60,252 nt of DNA, taken from positions 1 through 60,252 of the forward strand of contig JALKBU010000213.1 of the NCBI GenBank assembly GCA_023091735.1, read 5' to 3'. Made by a program: the position numbers and the translations under genes. Shown here piece after piece: positions 42,252 through 53,100 of this stretch (positions are counted from its first letter, which is position 1; each line of letters begins with the position of its first letter). Source of the stretch: Trichomonas tenax. Its lineage: Eukaryota > Parabasalia > Trichomonadida > Trichomonadidae. The notes beneath the pieces were generated by a model. That model worked only from the letters and a program-made list of their open reading frames with translations. It was not told the origin of the DNA and made no database searches.

Positions 42252-43553
42252 TTAAAACAATCCATCGTGACTTTGTGAATGAGGTGAAAGAGATATACTT
42301 CGCAAACTTTCATTCATTAATGATAAACTCCTATTTTCTGTTTCCAGTCTTTCTATCTTCTTCAGTGCTGCAGCGAACTGCGGACTTTTGTCGTTCAGTT
42401 CGAGGAAATCTGATTTAGATTTGAGTTCTTCATTTTCGTCTTTGAGATCGGAGATTTCTTTGTTTTTAGCTTCAATTGTATCCAACAGTTGCTGGATATT
42501 GGGTGTGAAACTCTTTGCTCCACCTCTGAACTTATCTGAGAGTTCATTTATCTCAGAAGACACATCAATGAATGTGTTTTGAACAATTTCAAAACCAATA
42601 TCAACATTTGTTGTGACTTTTAAGAAATTCGACAATTTCCTAAATATGTCATAAACAGGAGAAGTTACGTCCAAAGCAACAAACTTTGGATCAAATCTAT
42701 CGGCCAATTCCGACATTAATTTCAATCTTCGAGTTTCATTTAATGATTTGAGCTTCTGTTGATTGTTCTCTCCGGCATGCTGCTTAGCGAGTTCGTTGAT
42801 TTTGTTGTTTAAATTTTGTATTTCTGAATTTAATTCTTGATTTTGAACTTCAACTTCGTTTTGTTTCGATTTTAATAACTTACATTGTTCCGAAAGCACA
42901 GTATTCGCATCTGACAAAGATTTATTCTGTGATTTCAAAGCTATGATCTCTTTTTGAAGATTTACATTTTCTTCTGCTTTGAATTGTATTTGTGACTCGT
43001 ATTCAGCAATTTTCTCGCTATTGAGTTGCATTTTGTGGGCTATCTCGGATAGATCTGTTCTCTTTGGCTCTATTTGATGTTTTGCTTTATTTCTCATGTC
43101 TGAGAGCTCTAATTGTAGTTGCTGTATAACAACCTTTGCGTTTTCTAACTCTTTTGTGTATCTATTAAAGTGATTAAGCGCATCAAAACATTCTTCGATC
43201 GAATTTACACCCAATTCTGTTATAAGTCGCTGCTCAAGGTTTCTATACTCAGCTGAAGCGAGTGCTGCTTTTTCATGCGATTCGTTTGCTTGTATTGTTA
43301 ATTCGTTATTATTTTTCGTGAAACTCTCTATTTCTGCCTGATATTTAGCGATTTCTTCTTTCAGTCCGATGATTATTGTCTTGTTTTCAATTTGATTTGA
43401 TTCAGCTTCTTTTCTGATGATTTCAATCTTGTGTTTCATTATTTCAGCGTTAAACTCGTCTTGCTCTCTGATGAGATTGCTTATTGAGTCATCCTGTAAT
43501 CCTACACCTATTTCACTTTCGTTGATTTCGACGTCAACTCCAGCAAAAGTCAT
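42252..43553 (-). CDS. Long coiled-coil protein, 433 aa
   Basis: Unrecognised protein dominated by heptad-type helix. A short acidic N-terminus (1-25) leads into coiled coil from about 30 to 255, a more globular-looking 260-350 segment (LADRFDPKFVALDVTSPVYD, GFEIVQNTF), then a second coiled coil (about 350-415) and a Ser-rich tail. Breaks in the heptads suggest a jointed rod. No signal or membrane segment. Probably cytoskeletal, for example a costa, axostyle or basal-body component, but the sequence does not say which. The upstream spacer contains TTGACATTTACATG and TTGACATTTGACAC. Confidence 0.85.
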   Translation of the reverse strand: MTFAGVDVEINESEIGVGLQDDSISNLIREQDEFNAEIMKHKIEIIRKEAESNQIENKTIIIGLKEEIAKYQAEIESFTKNNNELTIQANESHEKAALASAEYRNLEQRLITELGVNSIEECFDALNHFNRYTKELENAKVVIQQLQLELSDMRNKAKHQIEPKRTDLSEIAHKMQLNSEKIAEYESQIQFKAEENVNLQKEIIALKSQNKSLSDANTVLSEQCKLLKSKQNEVEVQNQELNSEIQNLNNKINELAKQHAGENNQQKLKSLNETRRLKLMSELADRFDPKFVALDVTSPVYDIFRKLSNFLKVTTNVDIGFEIVQNTFIDVSSEINELSDKFRGGAKSFTPNIQQLLDTIEAKNKEISDLKDENEELKSKSDFLELNDKSPQFAAALKKIERLETENRSLSLMNESLRSISLSPHSQSHDGLF

Positions 43554-43832
43554 TTTTTTGTTTTTTGTGGCCGTTTAATTTTTTATTTTTGACATTTACA
43601 TGATAAATTTTCTTTTGACATTTGACACTTTACAAGTTTTAGAATTGATATTATTTTCAACACTGGATTTAGATATTTTCATCGCTATAAGTCAAAGCAT
43701 TAATCAAAAATAAGGAATGCAAACATTTACTCGCATAACCAGCAATCAAGGATGAATTCATGCAGTTTCAATGAAGCGAATCACAGATCAATGAAAAAGA
43801 TTAATTGAAACAAATAAATAAGTTAAACGTCG
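43554..43832. other. Promoter-proximal spacer with motif cluster
   Basis: Positions 43589-43632 hold TTTTTGACATTTACATG and TTTTGACATTTGACAC directly upstream of the coiled-coil gene. No gene seen. Confidence 0.4.
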
Positions 43833-45138
43833 ATGACCTATCTCAGGGCTTTGTTCCTGCCGAAGATAATGTTCACATCTTCACTTCGAAAGTTTAAATA
43901 TTTTGTCGATTACTCTACAGCAAAGACAAGACCTATGCTTCATCTTGGACAGTTTGAGCATCTAACGAACAACTGTTTGATCGGTAAAGACAGAGCAATA
44001 GTCAGATTCCTAAAAATATAATTAAATAGTGATCTCATTATAGGAGATGTCACAGCAATGAATGCAGTCGTGAAAAAGTGATATTCACAGGCATAGATAA
44101 CATCATCTCGAGATAATATTGAAGAACATATTGAAGAACATCAATGTCACATTCGATGACAACATTATTAATCTGATTGAGTTTATCGATTCATTGAATT
44201 TCATACTCAACATGAAACCATTAATCGTCATCAAAGACCTTCTTATCAAAATCAATGACTACATCTTCCAAACATCATCATTTCATGAACAACAAAGAGA
44301 ACTCGACGAACTGAAAGAAAAACTCTCGAGAATGGAATCTAAAGAAAAATCACTAATTCAAAGTTTCAAATCTCAAGACAAACTCATTTCCACACTCGAA
44401 AACAGTTACAGTGATTTCAAGATATTCAAAATCGATGACACATTCAAGTTTTGGAGAAAGTCTGCACAAATCCATTTATCAGGAATAGAATTTCGCATTG
44501 AACTGTCAAAGATGCATTCAAATTCTGGAATATTGGCACAAATTATAAAGGTTAGAGTTGGGAAAGTCAAAGTGGACACCAACTCATTGTAAAGTCACTC
44601 GAATCCAAGGATCAGTTAATATTCAAGTATCTCATCGAATCCAGATTGAAACAGAAGTTTCTGGAAAATTCCAATCTATATTCTGATTTATTGCTCGAAA
44701 TAATGCTTGATTTCAATGACAAATCATTCGTAAAATATTTAAAAAACCAAGGAATTCTACAAAAATATGCATCACTTTTAATTATAAAAGCAGCAATAAT
44801 CGGCTATAATAACGCTATTAGTGAGTTGCACTCTCTTAAAAGGATCAACCTTTCTTATTTCTTTGGGTGTGCTTTAGTAATTGCGGTTTCTAGTGGTAAT
44901 TTTGAAACAGTAAAACTCATTTGTAATCTTGAACCAAATTGCCCAAAACGATGCGCATTATATTTTGCTGTTGAAGATGGATAATTGATATGTTTAAATA
45001 CTATTATCCTTCCAAAAAGCGAAAGATTTTGATTCGAATAGTGATTATATGCTAAAAGCAATCTCTAAGAACAATTTAGAAATATTCAAAATCCTGTATT
45101 CTAATGGATTCCAATTGAATTACACTTTGGAAAATTGA
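43833..45138 (+). pseudogene. Ankyrin-family gene with several frame changes
   Basis: An N-terminal domain typical of long trichomonad ankyrin proteins (MKPLIVIKDLLIKINDYIF, then a charged helix QQRELDELKEKLSRM) is read from about 44101, without an ATG. A one-base step near 44585 joins it to SLESKDQLIFKYLIES and LLLEIMLDFNDKSFVKYL ankyrin units, and another near 44990 leads to DYMLKAISKNNLEIFKILYS before a TGA at 45138. 43833-44100 holds weaker fragments that probably represent the lost 5' end. Multiple lesions mark a pseudogene. Confidence 0.65.
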
Positions 45139-45153
45139 CACATTTCACTGATG

Positions 45154-45236
45154 TCCCTCTCCTTTTTTCTTTTTTTTTCCTTTTATCCTTCTTTTCCTTT
45201 TTCTTCTCCTTCTTTTCTTTTATTTTCTCTCTTCCT
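45154..45236 (+). repeat. Polypyrimidine tract, about 83 bp
   Basis: Nearly pure C/T, preceded by CACTGATGTCCC. Read on the minus strand it is a purine tract ending GGGACATCA, as also seen at 16564 and 24600. It starts 15 bp after the ankyrin relic's last stop. Confidence 0.8.
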
Positions 45237-45816
45237 AATATCTTTCGAAAACACAAATATTGGAAATTTTATAATCTTTTATTAATCATTTTTTGTGTTG
45301 TAATTCCTAATGAATGCTTTTTGTTCTTGTTGCTTGATAAGAATTGTTATTTTCTTTGATTAACAAATGAGAAAAAATTGACATGTAAACTACCAATTGT
45401 CACTTTGCCTTGTAAATTAAATTTTGGAAACTTCATCCGATAACTCTAAATTTCCCCAAAACTCAGAGTCTAAGAAATGTAAATTAATGAATTCTTTTAA
45501 TATTTCATTGTCGTCGACGATTACAAAATAAGAAACAATATTTTGTAGCAAACTGGACATGTGAAGCACATTATTGAATTTATGCGGATGCTTTTGTCTC
45601 TTGTTGTTGAGACGTTCTTGATTCGAGAACGAGATTGCTTTGAGCTTCGAAGGAATCTCATGTCAACATCAGATTGCATCACGTAACTTTAGCAATTACA
45701 TGCATTTAATTTATCTGCTTTCACAAAAACCATGAAACTAATTGATATTCTATATATCCATTAATAAATAATTTGTTTACAAGAACCTTATAGGACTAAA
45801 TTGAATTGAGTATCCT
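45237..45816. other. Spacer
   Basis: Includes TTGACATGTAAAC and TTGTCACTTTG at 45378-45406. No gene supported. Confidence 0.4.
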
Positions 45817-46134
45817 TTACATGTCAAAGGTGTGTCCACTTTTCAACTGTTTTCATTGAATATGTGTCCCTTACATGTCAGAAGTGTCCAAACGTCACTT
45901 TTATGTGTCCTAGCTTTACAAAACCTTGCAATTTATTGGAAGAAAACCCCTATTTATCAGTCACTTTTTGATATTATTTTGACCAAATTTGACATCAAAT
46001 ATTAGTTGATATATATACTCTGTGTGTATTATATCGATGAATGGCTGATTTATTTTTGACTTTTTTAGCTTTTTCGGACAAGATTCAACAAAAAATGCTA
46101 AAAACTCACAAAAATTGATTGCTAGGACACATAA
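45817..46134. repeat. Possible foldback: TTACATGTCA direct repeats and a 14-bp inverted pair
   Basis: TTACATGTCA(A/G)A followed by GTGTCC appears at 45817 and 45871. TTATGTGTCCTAGC (45901-45914) recurs exactly inverted at 46121-46134. The enclosed 206 bp is AT-rich. It separates two ankyrin fragments on the same strand. Confidence 0.55.
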
Positions 46135-46165
46135 CTTTTACTTGTAGATACTTCTATGAGGACAC

Positions 46166-46546
46166 ATGCAGATACGTAAATTGAATGGCAGAATTGAAAA
46201 CAATTCGAAACGCCGATTTGATAATTCAAATTTACTTCATTATGCAGCATTATATGGGCGTCTTGAGATATTCAAATATCTTCACTCTATTGGTCTTGAT
46301 ATTAATGCCAAAGATGGTTTAAATCGGACTCCATTACATAAAGCTGCATCAGAAGGCCATCCAGATATTGTTAAATATATCATAGCATCAAAAGCTTTGC
46401 TATCAGAAGTTGACAATCATAACAAAACTCCATTATCTTACGCCATAGAGAAAGGCAACGAAGAAAACTACAGAAAAATATTAAACATGCTTGTGAAAGT
46501 AGCTGCAAAGGAAACACATCTCAGTTGTTATTATTATTTGAACTAG
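46166..46546 (+). pseudogene. Ankyrin-repeat fragment, C-terminal
   Basis: A 126-codon frame holds about two and a half canonical ankyrin repeats (NLLHYAALYGRLEIFKYL, RTPLHKAASEGHPDIVKYI, KTPLSYAIEKGNEENYRKI) and a natural-looking end. It has an ATG (46166), but the first 15 residues are not ankyrin-like and the protein lacks the family's N-terminal domain. It may be the displaced 3' part of the upstream broken gene, with about 1 kb of repeat-rich DNA between them. It could be expressed as a short protein. Confidence 0.55.
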
Positions 46547-47110
46547 GGTGAACATATTGGAGTAATTCTTCATCTCATGCGATTGATCAAAGCTGCGAAA
46601 TTTCAATAAACATATCTTTCATATATTTTTCTTGTTATATGAAACATTTAATTACTTATGATATATCTTACTATTGATGTCTTATTATTAATAATTTTGT
46701 TTTGAAATCGATTGTTTGTGTTTATCTATGTATATTTTTGCTATGATCTGCAATGATGATGAAAAAGAGAATTATAATGTTAAGCAAATGTAGTTATGTT
46801 AACATAATGAGTATATCGAAAAAAAAAATTTATTTCTTTTAGGAACCGGAAACAGAAAAGAATGCATCTAAACTTTATACACAAAGATGTGAGAATAATC
46901 AAGTTCAAATTCTTCAAATTCGTTATTTTCGGACCTTTAAAATTGATGCATTTCTATATAACAAAATTCATATACTATTGATGTAAAGGTTAAAATCAAA
47001 AGCATTGATCTATTAATCCAATTTTACAAATTTTGATAAAAATAGTTTGTGTTTTGGGCGAAATTATTTTAGCGGTTATTTCTGATGCTGATAGTGAATA
47101 TAGTCTTATC
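46547..47110. other. Spacer upstream of the dynein gene
   Basis: AT-rich, no gene or repeat recognised. Confidence 0.4.
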
Positions 47111-47115
47111 TCACA
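47111..47115 (+). promoter_or_regulatory. Initiator-like TCACA before the dynein gene
   Basis: Matches TCAYW, 36 bases upstream of the ATG. Confidence 0.35.
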
Positions 47116-47146
47116 AAAATCTGTTATAAAAAGTAAGAGATTTTAA

Positions 47147-50100
47147 ATGACGCAGAGAGGGCGTCAGTCTCAACAAGCGAACGATCTTAGGGCACGATTG
47201 GTTCCAAAACAGCCGGTTATTGCTCCCCAGGTCACTCTTAAAGGAGCATTAAATCCTCTCGCGAAATCTCAGAAACATTCTCACCAAATAACAACGGCAC
47301 TTCCTCCTTTGCCGGATCCACCGGTAAAAGAAACTGTTGCTGAACTGAAAAAAGAAGTTGAAAACGAAGCAACTCAATACGAAAGTATTATTGATCAATT
47401 AAAAACTCCTTTCGAATTCATTGATTACGCAAGAAAGCACAATCTCAAGAAGGAGTACGTATTTCTTCGCAGTACAGGTGAAATTGAAACAGCAGAACTT
47501 CCTACAAATTTAGTTCCCATTCCTAGAGCGAATGTGGACGCGAAACAGAGAGACGTTTGGACTCTTTCGCTCGACGGATTAACGCACATACGAAATGGAG
47601 ACGTAGATTTCATTCCTTTAGATACTTGGTTAAATTCTATCGAAAAATTCAAGCGTATACTACAAATTCCTTTCTTCAAAAAACATCGCGAATGGAAATT
47701 CTTTTCACTGTGGAAACGCGGAGTCCAATGCACAAAAGTTTCAAATTCACTTCAACGAATTAATGCGGACTTTTTCTTCGCAAATCAGACGCTTAGAAAC
47801 TCTTTCTTACAAGTTCGTGCTGCTCTTAATGAGTTGCAGAGGACAAAGCTCTTCTCCTTGCGCTCAGACGGCGCTTACACGCTTCAGCAATTCATCGATG
47901 AAAACTCCGAATACAGACAAACAGTGACATCAACATTTGAGTCATGTTATAAAAAGATTACGAAAATCGTTCAAGAAGCATGCGAAAGATCACTCGATGA
48001 GCTCACGAGTCCAGAAAGATTCCAAAATGCAAAGAAAGGCGCAAGACCATTAGATATGATGATAGAACATTATAAAATTCAAAAAGCAAAGCCCACTGGT
48101 CACAGAGGACGAAATCTCGCAGAGATGAGTTATACACAGAAGGCTTCTTACAAAGCTTTGTGTTTCAAATTAGTTCGTTTTATTAAGCTCGTCGACTATC
48201 ATGTGATTGGATGTCTCCGATATGTTTGCTTTTCATCGCTTTTAGAGTTATACAGTATTTTCAGGCATTTGTATAATGTTGGTGCTGCAAAAACAGAATT
48301 CGAAAGCGAAGTTGGGCAAATCAGAGATCTTAATTTGTCACCAGAATTTGTTCGTGTTTATGAAATCATCAAAGGAAGAATCAGTGAAGTTTATCATTCT
48401 CCAATTTTTAGAATTGACTTCTCATTTACTGATGATCAACTTATTTATAGTCCAGGAGATAATGAAATCATTGATTTGATCGGCCAAGTCCGCAATGACT
48501 TCATTGATGCTATATTTAAGTTCCCGCGTCTCATCGTCAATCCAATATTCGCACCACTTCACAATGCCGATACTGATGATGCTCTTTTCAATCCAGAGTC
48601 TATCAACGTTCCAGATCTCGGTCAGATTCTCTTCAACGATGAATTATTCAAGGAAACAAGCACCAACCAGAACTCTATTATCATTACTTCCATCAGCATG
48701 CTCAACTTTTTCACGAAGAACTTCCAAAATGCAATCGATGTATTCAGGGAGAACGAAAGCTTCGATGTTTCCTTCATGAACGATGATGCAACAACTGCGA
48801 GTGACATCAAATCTCACATCAACGATATTCGCGATCAGGAGAAGCTCATGAAATCAATCGCGGAAAAGAGCGATGTTGGTCTTCTTTGTGTCTACACGCA
48901 GAAGATGCGTTCTCTATTCATCACATCTCCAGGCAAATGCCTTCAGATGGTCAGAGTTGAAATCCCAACAATTACAAAGAGAAATCTCACAAAACTCGAA
49001 GCAAACATTCATCGCGCATTCAGTTCACTTACAGCCGAAATCACTAATGTTAAAACATACGTCGATTACATCTTAGCCGTCGAGAAATACAACGAAGAAG
49101 TCAAGAACTTGAAAGCTCATATGGACCTCATCAAAGAATTCTTCAAACTCGCAACAGATCAGGCTGCATATATTCCAGCAGAAATGGAGAACGAATTCTC
49201 CGAACTGCAGCCAATTCTCGATGAAATCAAGGCAAATCTTACAGGATCGAGAGATAAAATGGACGAATTATCACGCAGATTCGTTACAGAGCTCGAAAAT
49301 AATGTTGATGATCTCCATGCACGTGTTCGTGTATTGCAAGAACTCGCAAATACTCCAGAACTTCATAACATCGAAACAAACCACAAACAGATCGCTATGA
49401 TATTCGTCATTCTTATTGCAAAGACAGATGAAATCAAGAAACTCGCCAATGATTATGACTTCTATCAGCATAAGATCGGAGTTCAAGGCTTCAAGTTCAA
49501 CGATGTCAATGATCTCGTTAAGGATGTTAAGTACAAACAGCTGCTTTGGGAGACATTGTCAGAGTGGAATGTTAGCACAGCAGAATGGTACGAAATGGAC
49601 TTCACAACTGTCGATGTTGAGAAAATCGGTGCAGAGATAGAAGGATATCATTCCAGGGCCATAGAAGCTTTGAAGAACTTACCGGGCAATGCTGTATGTG
49701 AAGAATTCATGGGAATGATCGAAGACTTCAAGAACTTGTTGCCTGTTATCAAAGATCTCAACAACAAGGCGCTCAAGGACGAACACAAGGAAAGAATCGA
49801 CACACTCATTGGAGGAAAAGTCTTCGAGAAAGGACTTTACAAGATCAAATATCTCTACGACTTGCAGGCGTTCAACCTTGCAAAAGATATTGCTCACGTC
49901 ACAGAACAAGCATCTAACGAACAGACACTCCTCGATCACTTGCACAGCGTCAAGAACACAATCGACAACATGCAGTTCAACCTCACGACCGGTCCAAACC
50001 TCAAAGTTTTCTTCGGAGGAATTGATGAAATTCTGTTCTCGATCGAAGATGTCAAAGCTACAATTGCAACAGTCAGATCATCCCATTACGTCTCAACACT

Positions 50101-53100
50101 TAGAGCAAGTGCCGATGAATGGGTAAGATCACTTTCTGCATTCGAGAAAGCAGTCAGGAAACTGGATCGCGCACAGAAGTTGTGGGATTTCATTTCAGGA
50201 ATTCTTCACAGCACAGATACACTCAGACAAGTTCCAAATTCAAAGGACATCACAACGCTTGAAAAGCTATGGAAAGGTTTGTATGTCAGAGCTAAAGATG
50301 ATCCAAATGCATTCAAAGTTTGCATGTCAAATCAAACGATTCCTGATTTGGATCAAGCAATTGATCTTCTCGAAAAGACTCAAGCAAGCATTATTGAAGC
50401 TCTTGAAGCAAAGCGCGCTGTATTCCCAAGATTATACTTTATATCAGATGAGCAGCTTCTTAAACTTATTGCAATGCAGAAGGAGCCGTTCTCGATCAAA
50501 CAATATCTTCCATTCTTCTTCGATGGAATTGCAAATTATTTCATCGAAACAGAAAATCATGTTCCTTTCATCTCAGCCGTTCTATCTGCAGAAGGAGAAG
50601 TTCTCAAGCTTACGCAAGTTAAGTACAGATCAAATGTCGAAGCATGGCTACAAAATCTTGATGAAATATCAAAGCGTTCTCTCAGATTCGAGTTCAAGAA
50701 TGATGATTCGAAATATCACGAAATGGTTCACGAAGGATGGATTGCAAACTCTCTTGCACAGAGTGGTTTCGTCCTTTCTCAAGTATACTCCACTGAAGCA
50801 ATCGAATTAGCATTCACGACAGAAACACCAGTAAAAGGAATCACAAACTTAAAGAACGAAACGCAAGCGAGAATTGATCTCTTCTCTAATTTGATGCGCA
50901 CTAAACTTGATGCACTTGAATTCAAGAAATTCTCAAATTACACCATGCTTCTCTGCCGGCAGAGAGATCTTCTTAATTCTATCCTCAACAAACAGATATT
51001 CAATGCAAACTCATGGTTCTGGATCAACAAGATCAAATTCAAATTCGATGAAAACAAGAAAGACATTTTAGTGACACAAGGAGACTTTTGCATGCGTTAT
51101 GGTTTCGAATTCAGTGGAACAGCACCAAGAATGCCAATTACACCGGACACCGCGCAAATATTCAACTACATCACTGTTGCTCTTAACTCCAAACTTCCAG
51201 TATTGCTCAGCGGTCCACCGGATGTTGGTAAAAACTCGCTCATCACAGAAATCGCAAGAATGTTCGGCGTCTTCAGTATCCAGTTCTATTGCGATCCGGG
51301 CCTTAAGATTGCTCAAATTTCAAACGCCTGCAGAGGAGTCATCCATTCAGGAGTTTGGGGATCCTTCATTGATATCGATAGACTCAGTGAGCAGGCACTT
51401 TCTGTCATTAGCGAGAACCTCATCAATTACAGAGACTGCAACTTTTCTGGCATCAAGAAGTTTAATTTCCACGGCGTTGAAATCCCAATCAATCCAACAT
51501 CCGCATTCTTCGCAACAACGACATTAGGAACAAAGAATCATACACCATTGCCTGCAAACTTCAGATCACTATTCAGGATCATCAATCTTCGGAATATCGA
51601 TATGGTTAACTATATCAGTATCAAACTCTTATCTATCGGTATCCAGAACTCAAAAGATATCGCTCAGAAGATTAAGAAATTGTTGCACACATATTCACTC
51701 TATGCAATGATGAAAACAGAAAAGCAAATCTTCAATCAATCATTCGAATACATGAAAGAAATGTCAGTAGATGAACCAGAAATGGACGCCGACAAACTCG
51801 TTGTGTTTGCTCTCAACCATTACGCAGAAAGATATTTGGATAATGATCTTAAGGTAATCTTCGCAAATTTGATCAAAGAAAACTTCCCAAGCGCCGAAAT
51901 ATTGGTAGAAGAACTCGATCAAGAATATATTAACAAAGTTAAGTTCTGCATCAAAAATCTTGGTCTCGTTTGCACAGATGAACTTTGCCAGAAAGTTTTG
52001 CACGTTAATGACGTTGTCACTCATCACAAAGCGATTGTTTTCGTTGGTGATTCTGATTCTGGTAAATCAACAATACTAAACATCCTCATAGAGGTGCACA
52101 AGATGCTTGCATATTCGAATCGTTTAATTCCAGCTGTTGAAGTTCACAGGATATTCCCGAATTCATTTGAAAACCAGGATTTGATCGGTTATTGCGATGA
52201 AAGAACAAACAAAGCAAATATTGGAAGAATTGAAATGGAATCGTTATCAGGAGATCCAGACAATCAGCAGTGGTTTGTTTTCGATGGTTTAATCCTCCCA
52301 TCATGGATGGAAAGCTTCCAAACAGCAATTTCTTATGGTGGAACTATTTTGTTCCCAAGTGGAATGAGAATTCTTCGTCACGACTCTTCTCGTTTGATCT
52401 TCGAATCCAGATCTATCTCTCATGCTTCTCCAGCGACGCTTGTCAGATGCGCTGTCATTAATTTCAAGCAAGACTTTGTCGAACCAAATCAAGTCATTGA
52501 AGCTTTGACAAAGAAATACATTGAACCACTCTTAAATTTCGAAACACAAAAGATGCAACTTGCAAAGTTCAAAGAACTTTGTGATACATCAATCAAAGTT
52601 GTCCACAACTATTACATGGAGTTAAGTGAGGCTAAGTCACTTCATGTCACATTCCTTTGCTGCATCAGAACATTCTTCAAACTCATGACATCACTTATAG
52701 GCGATGAAGAGTTTTCTGATGAAAATGGAACACATAATCTTACAATCTACTTTGTTTTTGCTTTCATTTGGGGCTTCGGTGGATTCATGGATAATAATCA
52801 GAGAAACATTTTCGATGCAATTGTTCGTGATATATTCAACAATATCACTGTAATTCCTGTTCGCGGACTTGTTTTCGATTGGTTCGTCCAGAAAGTCGAA
52901 CCTGAGTACCAATGGGCTTCTTGGGCCGATAGTGTTCCTAAGTTTGTTGATATCGCTCCAGCTGACATTGAAATCAATCCTGCATCTGTTAAAGCTTACA
53001 ATGTTATTGTTCCAACACTCGAAACAGAGCGCACAAAACACTTAATTAAATTGCTCGTCAAAGGAAAGCATGATGTCTTGTTATCTGGTGAACCAGGTAT

